Assembly (NCBI RefSeq): GCF_005885675.1
Contig: NZ_VANR01000001.1
Span: forward strand, 496,001 to 560,000
Source: Polaribacter aestuariivivens
Lineage (GTDB): Bacteria > Bacteroidota > Bacteroidia > Flavobacteriales > Flavobacteriaceae
Reading direction: 5' to 3'
Length of the DNA: 64,000 nucleotides
Part shown: positions 18,076 through 26,428 of the stretch, one piece after another
Position numbering within the stretch: position 1 is the stretch's first letter
How the letters are laid out: each line of letters begins with the position of its first letter
The notes under the pieces: generated by a model
Told to the model about the DNA's origin: nothing
Seen by the model: only the letters and a program-made list of their open reading frames with translations
Databases searched by the model: none
Position numbers and translations under genes: made by a program

Positions 18076-19023
18076 ATGAAATATTTTGCAATTACTATTT
18101 GTTTGTTTTTGTTTTCTTGTCAAAACTCAAACGTCAAAAAACAGTCTGAAAATCAACATAAAAGCGGACAATACATTACTGTTTTAGGAATTGCTCAAGA
18201 TGCTGGTTATCCTCATATTGGTTGTCAAAAACAATGTTGCGCAAATTTTTACAACGGAAATTTTAAAAAACAAAAAGTAGTTTCTTTGGGTTTGGTTGAT
18301 AAAGAAAATTCGCAAAAATGGTTATTTGAAGCAACACCAGACATCAGCACACAATTAGCAGATTTAGAACAAAACCATTTAAAAACTACCAATTTAATTG
18401 ATGGTATTTTTTTAACACACGCACATATTGGACATTATGCAGGACTTATGTATTTTGGTAGAGAAGCTTTAGGAAAACAAGGAACAAGAGTTTATACAAT
18501 GCCAAAAATGAAAGAATTCTTATCTAAAAACGGACCTTGGAATCAACTAGTAGAATTAAAAAATATTGTTTTTGAAAACCTACAAAAAGACACTAGTGTT
18601 GTTTTAAATGATAAATTAAAAGTAACTCCTTTTTTAGTACCTCATAGAGATGAGTTTTCGGAAACTGTTGGTTATAAAATTGAAGGAGAAAATAAAACTG
18701 CTTTGTTTATACCTGATATTAATAAATGGAGTAAATGGCAAAAAAATATTGTTGAAGAAGTAAAAAAAGTGGATATTGCTTTTTTAGATGCTACTTTTTT
18801 TAAAGATGGAGAAATTAACAGACCCATGTCTGAAATTCCACATCCTTTTATTGAAGAAACTGTTTCATTATTTAAAAATGAAACTTTGAAAACTAAAAAT
18901 AAGGTAGTTTTTATACACTTCAATCATACAAATCCAGCATTACAAAAAACAGCAGCTGAAAAAACTAAAATTGAAAAATTAGGTTTCAAATTTGCTTTTG
19001 AAGGTATGAATTTTGGCTTGTAA
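18076..19023 (+). CDS. PqqB-like MBL-fold lipoprotein
   Basis: A 315-residue exported lipoprotein (lipobox LFSC, C15) with a metallo-beta-lactamase fold. GIAQDAGYPHIGCQKQCC (about 38-55) is the PqqB-like N-terminal signature with conserved cysteines. The metal motif reads H115-A-H117-I-G119-H120: the Asp of the usual HxHxDH is glycine. FVPHRDEFSETVGY-like and FIPDINKW blocks supply later ligands. It may hydrolyse or bind a small molecule in the periplasm; it is not evidence of PQQ synthesis, as no other pqq gene is present. Confidence 0.85.
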   Translation: MKYFAITICLFLFSCQNSNVKKQSENQHKSGQYITVLGIAQDAGYPHIGCQKQCCANFYNGNFKKQKVVSLGLVDKENSQKWLFEATPDISTQLADLEQNHLKTTNLIDGIFLTHAHIGHYAGLMYFGREALGKQGTRVYTMPKMKEFLSKNGPWNQLVELKNIVFENLQKDTSVVLNDKLKVTPFLVPHRDEFSETVGYKIEGENKTALFIPDINKWSKWQKNIVEEVKKVDIAFLDATFFKDGEINRPMSEIPHPFIEETVSLFKNETLKTKNKVVFIHFNHTNPALQKTAAEKTKIEKLGFKFAFEGMNFGL

Positions 19024-19131
19024 GTTAAATTATTGTGCAGTTAGTTTTTAAATTTAAAAACATTAATTTCGTTATCGTTTGATATAACAGATTAAAACTT
19101 GCAATATCATTACATTGGCAAAAATTTGAAA

Positions 19132-19317
19132 ATGAAAAACAATCTACTACTTTTTATAATTGGATTTGTTACATATAGCTCTTTTGGACAAGTCAAAGAG
19201 ATTTTCCTGAATGATGACTTAGTAAATATTACAGAATCTGAATTTAAAAAAATTACCAAAGAGCCTACCATACAAAAACACAATCACAAAACTCCAAAAA
19301 TCACCTCTCTAAAATAG
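19132..19317 (+). pseudogene. Short secreted protein, probably a truncated remnant
   Basis: From ATG at 19132 it encodes 61 residues: a signal peptide (KNNLLLFIIGFVTYSSFGQ) followed by only about 40 residues (VKEIFLNDDLVNITESEFKK...). The mature part begins like a larger secreted protein but stops inside the 3' end of the convergent MazG-like gene, overlapping it by 17 bases. I read it as the 5' remnant of a gene cut by rearrangement; a genuine small secreted peptide remains possible. Confidence 0.5.
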
Positions 19318-19687
19318 CTTTAATATTAGGTTTAAAGTAATTTGGCCCTTTTAATACTTTACCATCTTCTCTATAAATTGGTTTTCCATCTTCACCTAAT
19401 TTACTCATATTAGAGCGTTGTATTTCATTAAAAACCTCTTCAATTTTATCTTGCATTCCATGTTCTATAATGGTACCACATAAAATGTATAACATATCAC
19501 CTAAAGCATCTGCCACTTCTACTAAATCGTTATTTTGTGCAGCTTCTAAATATTCTTCATTTTCTTCTTTCATTAAATTAAAACGTAGCATGTTTCTATC
19601 TTCACCAATATTTGCAATTGGTTTGTTGTTCATGTTCAATTTAAAAGCGGTGTGAAATTCGGTTACGGCTGCAATTCTTTTTTTCAT
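19301..19687 (-). CDS. MazG-like nucleoside triphosphate pyrophosphohydrolase
   Basis: A 128-residue all-alpha NTP-PPase-type protein. The metal-binding motif pair is ENEEYLEA (ExxE) and EVADALGDMLYI (ExxD), about residues 42-68, typical of MazG/PRA-PH-like enzymes that hydrolyse nucleoside triphosphates to monophosphate and pyrophosphate. The C-terminal GEDGKPIYREDGKVLKGPNYFKP block is typical of the stand-alone family. Probably nucleotide-pool cleaning; the substrate is not determined. Confidence 0.85.
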   Translation of the reverse strand: MKKRIAAVTEFHTAFKLNMNNKPIANIGEDRNMLRFNLMKEENEEYLEAAQNNDLVEVADALGDMLYILCGTIIEHGMQDKIEEVFNEIQRSNMSKLGEDGKPIYREDGKVLKGPNYFKPNIKAILER

Positions 19688-19855
19688 TTATAGTATGTAT
19701 TTCAAGGTATTATTATAACTCTAATTATTTAATAATTTGTAATTTTGTAAAATAGAATTCTTACTGATTTTTTAGATTTACAATATATTGAAACTTTATG
19801 AAAAACAAAGGTTGAAATGTGGCTATTAATCAACAAGATATAAAGAATAAATTTT

Positions 19856-20062
19856 ATGTTTTTAAGTGCTTTTTTTACAACAGGTAGAATTATTTTTATG
19901 ATTTTTTTCATTATTGCATTTTTAGCATTAATGATTTATAGCTACAGAAAAGATATTAAAAACCACGAACGCTACTATAATGGAGCTGGCAAAAAAGTAT
20001 TAATTTACGGTGGTTTAATTGTAATTATTTTTATGGCTATTCGTTTTTTTTCAGGCCATTAA
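19856..20062 (+). CDS. Small two-helix membrane protein
   Basis: A 68-residue protein with two hydrophobic helices (about 8-29 and 47-64) separated by a polar loop, YRKDIKNHERYYNGAGKK. The pattern is clear for a real inner-membrane protein and I believe similar proteins occur across Flavobacteriaceae, but no function or named domain is recognised. It is convergent with the membrane gene that ends at 20068. Confidence 0.65.
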   Translation: MFLSAFFTTGRIIFMIFFIIAFLALMIYSYRKDIKNHERYYNGAGKKVLIYGGLIVIIFMAIRFFSGH

Positions 20063-20067
20063 TTACT

Positions 20068-20832
20068 TTAAGATCTACTTACTTTTTTTATTCTTTTTAA
20101 ACGTTTCCATGCTATTTTGTGTCTTTGCGTGTACATAAAAAAGCAACTAACATCTAAAAGAAAATAAAACAAACTAATACCACTTGGTGGATTGTTACTT
20201 GGTAAAAAGTCGAAAACTCCAAAAGCTGTACTTGGCCAACTCCAAGCTCCAAAAGCTGTACCTCCAATTTCTAAAATGGCTACCAAAAGATACATAGAAA
20301 GAAAAAACAACCTATCTTTTGGTCTTTTCCAAAGTAGTAGAAATACAAAACCTGTCATTACAAAACCAAAAACATCTCCAAAAAAAAGTAAATATAGTGT
20401 AGCAAATAAAGCTATAAAATAGCCAAATAATTGTTCTATAGCTTTGTGATGTTTTTGAACTATTGATGCTTTGCTAAACATAAAAATTCGTCCGTATAAA
20501 GCTGCATGACCTAAAGGAACGTAAAAGGGTACATTTTCTAACCTATAAGTATACATATTTAAAGCTCTTGAAAACAAATACTCACCACCAAAGCCAAGAA
20601 TTACAGCATAAATCATTAACTCTTTAACTCTTGGTGTGGATCTTAAATACATTTTTAAGAAACCAGCAATCATTAAAATATTAATTAATGTTTGAGAATT
20701 GGTAACGTTTTCTGCAAACCAAATTCCATCAAAAAACAATACAAAAACAAAAAATACAAAACGACCAATTTCTCTATTAAATATTGATGTAATTTGTTGT
20801 AAATCTGATTTTGGAATGTGCTTTATTTTCAT
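20068..20832 (-). CDS. Polytopic membrane protein, paralogue of the one at 55100-55858
   Basis: A 254-residue protein with about seven hydrophobic helices and a basic tail (KIAWKRLKRIKK). It shares long stretches with the protein at 55100-55858: GEYLFS, MYTYRL-NVP-YVP-GHA, FGFVMT, and FGVFDFLPSNNPPSGIS-FYFLLD. The last block, with adjacent Trp, Asp, Asn and Pro residues, is the best candidate for a functional site. No named family is recognised. Its start overlaps the stop of the tag gene by four bases, so it is translationally coupled to a DNA repair enzyme. Confidence 0.75.
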   Translation of the reverse strand: MKIKHIPKSDLQQITSIFNREIGRFVFFVFVLFFDGIWFAENVTNSQTLINILMIAGFLKMYLRSTPRVKELMIYAVILGFGGEYLFSRALNMYTYRLENVPFYVPLGHAALYGRIFMFSKASIVQKHHKAIEQLFGYFIALFATLYLLFFGDVFGFVMTGFVFLLLWKRPKDRLFFLSMYLLVAILEIGGTAFGAWSWPSTAFGVFDFLPSNNPPSGISLFYFLLDVSCFFMYTQRHKIAWKRLKRIKKVSRS

Positions 20833-21389
20833 TCTTCAATATATTTAAAGCAATTTATAGTATGGTCATTTACCATACCAACAGCTTGCATAAAAGCATA
20901 CATTACTGTAGATCCAACAAATTTAAATCCTCGTTTTTTTAAATCTTTAGAAATTATATCGGAAATTTTTGAAGTTGCAGGAACTTCATCTCTCGAACGA
21001 AACTTATTAATTATAGGTTGATTGTTTACGTAACTCCAAATAAACTTAGAAAAAGAGCCAAATTCTTTTTGAATTTCCATAAAAAATTGTGCATTGGTGA
21101 TGGCACTTCTTATTTTTAGTTTGTTTCTAATAATGCCAGCATCTTGTAAAAGTGATTCATATTTACTTTCTGGGTATTTTGCAATTTTTTTATAATCGAA
21201 ATTATCAAACGCTTTTCTAAAATTTTCTCTTTTATTTAAAATGGTAATCCAACTTAAACCTGCCTGAAAGGTTTCTAAAATTAAAAACTCGAACAAAGTC
21301 TCATCATCATATACAGGTACACCCCATTCATCATCGTGATATTTTTTATATAACTCACTGCCTGTAACCCAAAAACACCTATTTTCCAT
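20829..21389 (-). CDS. tag: DNA-3-methyladenine glycosylase I
   Basis: A 186-residue Tag-family glycosylase. CFWVTGSELYKKYHDDEWGVP (C5, H18) and the C-terminal NDHTINC (His, Cys) supply the zinc site; FEFLILETFQAGLSW (about 33-47) and the RKAFDNFD segment are family signatures. It excises 3-methyladenine from alkylated DNA. Its stop overlaps the start of the polytopic membrane gene by four bases (ATGA). Confidence 0.95.
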   Translation of the reverse strand: MENRCFWVTGSELYKKYHDDEWGVPVYDDETLFEFLILETFQAGLSWITILNKRENFRKAFDNFDYKKIAKYPESKYESLLQDAGIIRNKLKIRSAITNAQFFMEIQKEFGSFSKFIWSYVNNQPIINKFRSRDEVPATSKISDIISKDLKKRGFKFVGSTVMYAFMQAVGMVNDHTINCFKYIEE

Positions 21390-21485
21390 AAATTTTAAAA
21401 AGTCGAAAATTAGTGTTAAATCGATTAAAAATCAACCTATTTTGGAATAATTTTTGCACCTTTATTATTATTAAACAAATTGATT

Positions 21486-21920
21486 ATGAAACTTTTAAAA
21501 TATTTTTTATTTATTTTTTGCATAATTTCATTTTTATGGGCTTGTGGTTCATCTCCAATTAAAAACGGAGATGTAGAAAAAGAACAACCTGTGGTTATTG
21601 CTAATGATAGTTTAGAGTATGAAATTATAATTATAGATCCAGGTTTTACAACTTTTTTAAATACTGTTGCGCAACCAGAAGGTTTTTACAATCAAAGTTA
21701 TTTGGAGGCTAGAAACAGAGCTTGGGTAGTTACTTGGAATCAAAGAGCTCAAAACCCAAGGTCATATAATGATACTATTTATGAAAACATAATTGACTAT
21801 CAACCAAATATAGATTATGGCTATGAAGTAAATTATAAGCTGTTTAACTATTTTTTATTTGCCCAGAGAAAATACAATATGAATTTGGGTGGTGGTTTTA
21901 GAACCAGAAGAATTAATTAG
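21486..21920 (+). CDS. DUF6146 lipoprotein
   Basis: A 144-residue lipoprotein (lipobox LWAC, C20) whose mature part matches the Bacteroidota DUF6146 family: YEIIIIDPGFTTFLNT, FYNQSYLEARNRAWVVTWNQRAQ and IDYGYEVNYKLFNYFLFAQRKY. Role unknown, presumably periplasmic or outer-membrane. ATG at 21486 is preferred to TTG at 21480. Its 3' end overlaps the convergent folA by four bases. Confidence 0.85.
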   Translation: MKLLKYFLFIFCIISFLWACGSSPIKNGDVEKEQPVVIANDSLEYEIIIIDPGFTTFLNTVAQPEGFYNQSYLEARNRAWVVTWNQRAQNPRSYNDTIYENIIDYQPNIDYGYEVNYKLFNYFLFAQRKYNMNLGGGFRTRRIN

Positions 21921-22405
21921 ATTTTTTGATAACTCACAAAACTATAATCGTACTTATTTTTTTCATCAGCTTTAAAATCTTCTTTTGAAATTATTTTCCA
22001 AACTTTTGGATTTATTTCTGGAAAATACACATCTGCTTCAAAACTTTTGTGAACAATGGTAATATCTAATTGATCTGCTAAATCTTTTTCAATAGTTTCC
22101 TTATAAATTTGTGCCCCTCCAATAATAAATATTTTTTCTTCTTCTTTTGCAAGCTCAAGAGCTTCTTCTAAACTATGAGCAATTAAACAACCGTCTTTAA
22201 AATAATTTTTATTTCTAGTAATAATTACTGTTGTTCTATTTGGTAAAGGTTTTCCAATAGACTCAAAGGTATTTCTACCCATTAATATGTAATGGCCTGT
22301 TGTAATTTTTTTAAACCGTTTTAAATCTGCAGGTAAATGCCAAATTAAATCGTTGTTTTTTCCTAAGGCATTATTTTTAGCAATAGCAGCAATTACAGTA
22401 ATCAT
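21917..22405 (-). CDS. folA: Dihydrofolate reductase
   Basis: A 162-residue DHFR: TVIAAIAKNNALGKNNDLIWHLPADLK (about 3-29) has the substrate-loop residues, with the active-site acidic position in LPADLKRFK; GRNTFESIG and IFIIGGAQIY are the NADPH-binding blocks. It regenerates tetrahydrofolate, needed after ThyA, whose gene lies 700 bases away on the same strand but behind a terminator, so in a separate unit. A TATTTTTG box lies 19 bases before the start. Confidence 0.95.
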   Translation of the reverse strand: MITVIAAIAKNNALGKNNDLIWHLPADLKRFKKITTGHYILMGRNTFESIGKPLPNRTTVIITRNKNYFKDGCLIAHSLEEALELAKEEEKIFIIGGAQIYKETIEKDLADQLDITIVHKSFEADVYFPEINPKVWKIISKEDFKADEKNKYDYSFVSYQKI

Positions 22406-22705
22406 ATTTCAAATGAATTTTTAGCAAAAATAATAGAAATGATGAGAGAATTTGACTTTTTTAAGAGTTTTCAGCAAAAAATAAGCATTTACGAAACCGT
22501 TTTCGAGCTAAAACAACTGAAAATCAGACAGAAACTATTGCTATTATTTTTAAACATACGATAAATAATACTCCCTTTTTTTTTTGATTACCATATGAAT
22601 AGCAATTGATATTATTAAAACGATAATTCTTTGTTTTTCAAAGGGATATTGTTTGAATATTGGTGATTGTTCAATAAATTTACAGAAAATTTGAAAACAA
22701 ATATT
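22406..22705. other. 300-bp intergenic region between folA and the CBM48-like gene
   Basis: Divergent promoter space. On the minus side a TATTTTTG box serves folA. The near-palindrome CGAAACCGTTTTCG lies at 22492-22505. An open frame of 41 codons (22439-22564, plus strand) has no recognisable features and I do not call it a gene. Nothing else was found. Confidence 0.5.
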
Positions 22706-23002
22706 ATGGCAATTAAAAAACAATTTTTAAAAAGCAAACCAGTTTGTAAAGTAACTTTTACGGTACCTACTGAAAACGCAAATAATGTAGCAGTAGTTGG
22801 TAATTTTAATGAGTGGAATGCTGAAGCTACTCCATTAAAAAAATTAAAAAACGGTTCTTTTAAAGGAACTGTAGATTTAGAAGCTAATAATTCTTATGAG
22901 TTTAGATATTTAATTGATGGTGAATATGTAAACGAAGTTGAAGCAGATGCTTTTGCTTGGAACGAATTTGCTAGTGCAGAAAACTGTGTTATAAAGCTAT
23001 AA
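22706..23002 (+). CDS. Stand-alone isoamylase early-set (CBM48-like) domain protein
   Basis: A 98-residue protein from ATG at 22706 (the frame is open to 22667, but MAIKKQFLKS is the natural start). It is a single immunoglobulin-like glycogen-binding/early-set domain: VTFTVPTENANNVAVVGNFNEWN, then FRYLIDGEYVNE-EADAF and NEFASAENCVIKL. Such domains bind alpha-glucans in branching enzymes and AMPK beta, but free-standing copies in Flavobacteriaceae have no assigned role; no glycogen genes are present here. Confidence 0.85.
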   Translation: MAIKKQFLKSKPVCKVTFTVPTENANNVAVVGNFNEWNAEATPLKKLKNGSFKGTVDLEANNSYEFRYLIDGEYVNEVEADAFAWNEFASAENCVIKL

Positions 23003-23020
23003 AAGCTTCTAAAAATATAG

Positions 23021-23062
23021 AAGAGCTTTCAAACAGTTTAATTCATTTGAAAGCTCTTTTCT
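23021..23062. terminator. Bidirectional terminator between the CBM48-like gene and thyA
   Basis: AAGAGCTTTCAAA (23021-23033) pairs with TTTGAAAGCTCTT (23046-23058), 13 bp without mismatch, loop of 12 bases, T run on the plus side and A-rich sequence on the other. Confidence 0.85.
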
Positions 23063-23070
23063 ATTTCTTT

Positions 23071-23895
23071 TTAAATTGCAACTTTTCCTTTTATATGAGG
23101 ATGTGGATTGTAATCTACCAGTGTAAAATCTTCGAACGTAAAATCGAAGATACTTTTAACCTCGGTATTTAGTTTCATTTTTGGCAAAGGCCTAATATCT
23201 CTAGACAATTGTAATTCTAATTGTTCAATATGGTTATTATAAATATGTGCGTCACCAAAAGTGTGAATAAACTCGCCTGCTTCATAACCACAAACTTGAG
23301 CCATCATCATGGTAAATAATGCATAACTCGCAATATTAAAAGGAACTCCTAAAAAAATATCTGCGCTTCTTTGGTATAACTGACAAGAGAGTTTACCATC
23401 TGCTACATAAAACTGAAAAAAAGCATGACAAGGTGGTAATGCTGCTTTTCCATTGGCTACATTTTCAGAAAAAGAAACAGAAGTATCTGGCAATACTGAT
23501 GGATTCCAAGCAGAAACCAACATTCTTCTTGAATTCGGATTCTTTTTTAAGGTAGCTATCACTTCCTTTAATTGATCTATATCATCACTGTTCCAATTAC
23601 GCCATTGATGACCATAAACTGGACCTAAATCACCATTTTCATCAGCCCATTCGTTCCAAATTCTTACGCCATTTTCTTGCAAATATTTAATATTTGTATC
23701 ACCTTTAATAAACCAAAGTAACTCGTAAATAATTGATTTTAAATGTAGTTTTTTAGTGGTAACCATTGGAAAACCTTCACTTAAATCAAAACGCATTTGG
23801 TGCCCAAAAACACTTTTTGTTCCAGTTCCTGTTCTATCTCCTTTTTCGTTTCCGTTTTCTAAAACGTGCTTTACTAAATCGTGGTATTGTTTCAT
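23071..23895 (-). CDS. thyA: Thymidylate synthase
   Basis: A 274-residue ThyA. The nucleophile cysteine is in [12 protein letters not shown] (about 157-168); the [20 protein letters not shown] block (about 177-196) and the [15 protein letters not shown] motif bind dUMP, and RTGTGT near the N-terminus is the phosphate-binding arginine loop. It makes dTMP from dUMP using 5,10-methylene-THF, producing DHF for FolA. Confidence 0.97.
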   Translation of the reverse strand: MKQYHDLVKHVLENGNEKGDRTGTGTKSVFGHQMRFDLSEGFPMVTTKKLHLKSIIYELLWFIKGDTNIKYLQENGVRIWNEWADENGDLGPVYGHQWRNWNSDDIDQLKEVIATLKKNPNSRRMLVSAWNPSVLPDTSVSFSENVANGKAALPPCHAFFQFYVADGKLSCQLYQRSADIFLGVPFNIASYALFTMMMAQVCGYEAGEFIHTFGDAHIYNNHIEQLELQLSRDIRPLPKMKLNTEVKSIFDFTFEDFTLVDYNPHPHIKGKVAI

Positions 23896-23955
23896 GCTAA
23901 TGTGTATGCGTTATTTGTGTTTGTTTCTTTTGATGAAGTACACATTGTAAAAATA

Positions 23956-23989
23956 AAAAAAGCTTCAAGATTTTTTCGAGAAGCTTTTT
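23956..23989 (-). terminator. Terminator downstream of the CNT transporter gene
   Basis: AAAAAGCTTC (23956-23965) pairs with GAAGCTTTTT (23980-23989); on the minus strand the stem is followed by a T-rich run. It lies about 60 bases past the stop at 24049. Confidence 0.7.
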
Positions 23990-24048
23990 AAAAATATGTA
24001 AAAGTTATCAACGTTTTGCAAATAACATTTTGAATTTATGTTTTACTA

Positions 24049-25473
24049 TTATCCAATAATCATTCCTGCTATTGTTGCAGACATTAAAGAAGCAATTGTA
24101 CCACCAATTAATGCTTTCATTCCAAATTCTGATAAAGTTTTACGTTGCCCAGGAGCTATTGATCCTATACCTCCAATTTGTATTCCAATGGAAGCAAAAT
24201 TAGCAAAACCACATAGCATGTAAGTTGCCATGATTATAGATTTCTCGTAGTTCAAATGAACAACATTGGCTACATTTTTTAATTCTGCTAATTGAATATA
24301 TCCAACAAATTCACTGGCAGCTAATTTAATTCCTAACAATTGCCCCATCATTGTAATATCTGCAGAATTCACTCCAATTAACCACATTAATGGCGCGAAA
24401 ATAGATCCTAAAACAAACTCTAAAGACAGACTTTTATATGATGAATTTGCTGCAATTGTTTCATTTAAAGATGTAAAATTCCAGCCAAAATATTCAATCC
24501 CGTCAAAATTACCAATACCTCCTAAAATTCCGTTTATCATTGCAATAACCGCTACAAATACTAATAACATTGCTCCAACATTTACTGCCAATCGCAAACC
24601 TTCTGTAGTTCCGTTTGCAATTGCATCTAAAACATTAGAACCAATTTTTTCTTGAGAAACTCTTACATCTGTATTTACCTCTTCGGTTTGCGGATATAAT
24701 ATTTTCGAAATTACAATTGCACCTGGAGCTGCCATTACAGAAGCTGCTAATAAATGTTTGGCAAAAACAAGTTCTAACTCTTTGTCTCCTCCACCTAAAA
24801 AGCCTATGTAAGCTGCTAAAACAGCACCTGCAACAGTTGCCATTCCACCAATCATTACTAAAAGCATTTCAGATTTGTTCATTTTTTCTAAATATGCTTT
24901 TATCAAAAGTGGCGCTTCAGTTTGTCCTAAAAAAATATTTCCTGCAACTGACAAGCTTTCCATTCCAGAAATTCCTAAAAATTTAGACAACACTCTTGCT
25001 AATATTTTTACTACTTTTTGAATAATTCCTAAATAAAATAACAACGATGTTAATGCGGAAAAGAATATAATTGTTGGTAGTACCTGGAAAGCAAAAATGT
25101 ATTGAAACTTCGTTAAATCTACCATGTCACCAAACAAAAATGCGCTTCCTGCTTTTGTATATTCTAAAATATCAATAAAAATTTCTCCAATAAAATCGAA
25201 AATTACTTGAATAAATTTTACTTTTAAAACTCCTATGGCAATAATTAATTGAATTGCTAAACCAATCCCTATTTTTTTCCAATCAATTGCTTTTTTATTA
25301 GAACTAAATAAAAACGCAATTATTAATAATGCAAACATCCCTAAAACACCTCTCCAAAGACTTCCAAAAGTAAATCCTTCACTTTCAATTATTCCTTTTA
25401 CAAGTGGATCTGTACTTTGTGAAAAAATGTTTACTGATAATAAACAAAAAAGAGCTAATAATAATTTTTTCAT
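24049..25473 (-). CDS. Concentrative nucleoside transporter (NupC/CNT family)
   Basis: A 474-residue inner-membrane transporter with an N-terminal signal-like first helix and about ten further hydrophobic helices. The CNT signatures are GQTEAPLLIKAYLEKMNKSEM (about 183-203), the TVAGAVLAAYIGFLGG re-entrant segment and ICGFANFASIG-like MLCGFANFASIGIQIGG near the C-terminus. It would import nucleosides with Na+ or H+. It lies 12 bases after the bifunctional-nuclease gene, so they may be cotranscribed. It complements the salvage enzymes Ade and dNK elsewhere in the window. Confidence 0.93.
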   Translation of the reverse strand: MKKLLLALFCLLSVNIFSQSTDPLVKGIIESEGFTFGSLWRGVLGMFALLIIAFLFSSNKKAIDWKKIGIGLAIQLIIAIGVLKVKFIQVIFDFIGEIFIDILEYTKAGSAFLFGDMVDLTKFQYIFAFQVLPTIIFFSALTSLLFYLGIIQKVVKILARVLSKFLGISGMESLSVAGNIFLGQTEAPLLIKAYLEKMNKSEMLLVMIGGMATVAGAVLAAYIGFLGGGDKELELVFAKHLLAASVMAAPGAIVISKILYPQTEEVNTDVRVSQEKIGSNVLDAIANGTTEGLRLAVNVGAMLLVFVAVIAMINGILGGIGNFDGIEYFGWNFTSLNETIAANSSYKSLSLEFVLGSIFAPLMWLIGVNSADITMMGQLLGIKLAASEFVGYIQLAELKNVANVVHLNYEKSIIMATYMLCGFANFASIGIQIGGIGSIAPGQRKTLSEFGMKALIGGTIASLMSATIAGMIIG

Positions 25474-25485
25474 TGTATTGTTGGT

Positions 25486-26100
25486 TTAAGAGCGTTTGCT
25501 AATTTCATCTCTAATTTTAGCTGCTAGTTCGTAGTTTTCATCTTCTACTGCTTTTGATAATTGTTCGTTTAGTTCTGAAACCGACAAATCAGAAAAGCTA
25601 TTTTTTGCTTCGTTTATATTAAAGTCTTCAATTTCTATGGTTTCTTTTTCAAGGTCTGAAGTTTCATTAATTGCCAATTCTTCTTCTAATTTTAAATAAA
25701 TACCTGCTTTATCTAAAATATTTTCATGGGTAAAAATTGGTGCCTTAAAACGAACTGCTATTGCTATTGCATCTGAAGTTCTTGTATCTATTGTTTCCTC
25801 TACTCCATCTTTTTCACAAACTAAGCTAGAAAAGAAAACGCCATCTACTAATTTATGAATTATTACCTCTTTTATATTTATTGAAAAACGATCTGAAAAT
25901 GTTTTAAACAAATCATGTGTTAAAGGTCTTGGTGGTCGTATTTCTTTTTCTAAAGCTATGGCTATAGATTGTGCTTCAAATGCTCCAATAATTATTGGTA
26001 ATGTTCTGTTTCCTTCCATTTCACTTAGCACTAATGCATATGCACCACTTTGTGTTTGACTGTAAGAAATTCCTTTTATAGTTAGTTTTATTAAACTCAT
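25486..26100 (-). CDS. Bifunctional-nuclease-family protein with UVR motif
   Basis: A 204-residue protein. Residues about 1-130 are the BFN (DUF151) domain with GISYSQTQSGAYALVLSE, LPIIIGAFEAQSIA and ETIDTRTSDAIAIAVRFKAPIF signatures. Residues about 165-204 form a UvrB/UvrC-type helical hairpin (LNEQLSKAVEDENYELAAKIRDEISKR) that usually mediates protein contact. The plant and bacterial BFN domain has reported nuclease activity; the physiological role here is unknown. Confidence 0.9.
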   Translation of the reverse strand: MSLIKLTIKGISYSQTQSGAYALVLSEMEGNRTLPIIIGAFEAQSIAIALEKEIRPPRPLTHDLFKTFSDRFSINIKEVIIHKLVDGVFFSSLVCEKDGVEETIDTRTSDAIAIAVRFKAPIFTHENILDKAGIYLKLEEELAINETSDLEKETIEIEDFNINEAKNSFSDLSVSELNEQLSKAVEDENYELAAKIRDEISKRS

Positions 26101-26230
26101 GTATTTTTTTGGGAAAATAAAATTAGCTCTTGGTTTATTACTTTAAGGTAATTTTTGAGGGCACAATTTACTAAAAATTATATAGTGAATTGGCTTATTT
26201 TTAGGGAATTTAAGTTTTGAGAGTTACAAA

Positions 26231-26318
26231 AGCCTGCGTGAAGGATTGAAGCATTTGTTTGAGCTCTTTTGTTTTGCTTTTTTTGCAAAAGAAAAAGCGA
26301 GTGCGTAAAGCCTGACGA
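26231..26318. repeat. REP-like palindromic repeat, related to 15324-15394
   Basis: Starts AGCCTGCGTGAAGGATTGAAGC and ends GTAAAGCCTGACG, with an inner T-rich/A-rich hairpin (TTTTGC-TTTTTTT-GCAAAA extended by CTCTTTTG and GAAAAAGCGAG). Shares with the repeat at 15324 the GATTGAA-C left half and AAAGC-x-GA right half. Confidence 0.6.
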
Positions 26319-26352
26319 AATTATTTTTTAAATTGTAATTGAAGTAAATTAA

Positions 26353-26388
26353 AAAACCTATCAAATTAATTATTGATAGGTTTTCTTA
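26353..26388 (-). terminator. Terminator downstream of etfA
   Basis: AAAACCTATCAA (26353-26364) pairs exactly with TTGATAGGTTTT (26373-26384) around an eight-base loop; about 45 bases past the etfA stop. Confidence 0.8.
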
Positions 26389-26428
26389 AAATTTTGTGTT
26401 GAAATAATTTGGGCACGCCCAAAAAACA

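Larger units (their letters stand above)
26101..26428. other. 328-bp intergenic region with REP-like repeat and terminator
   Basis: The stretch between etfA and the bifunctional-nuclease gene holds a REP-like repeat (26231-26318) and the etfA terminator (26353-26384). The rest is AT-rich and without a recognisable gene. Confidence 0.6.

Noticed and set aside
18076-19023. PQQ biosynthesis
   Set aside because: Only a PqqB-like fold is present, as an exported lipoprotein; no pqqACDE genes are nearby.
22492-22505. CGAAACCGTTTTCG as a LacI-type operator
   Set aside because: The arms are only five bases and no regulator gene or second copy supports it; kept as a note in the intergenic entry only.
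22439-22564. 41-codon open frame upstream of the CBM48-like gene
   Set aside because: No signal peptide, membrane pattern or recognisable motif; its length is within chance expectation for an intergenic stretch.
24717-24986. 89-codon plus-strand frame inside the CNT transporter gene
   Set aside because: Leucine-rich antisense shadow of a membrane-protein gene on the other strand; no start context of its own.
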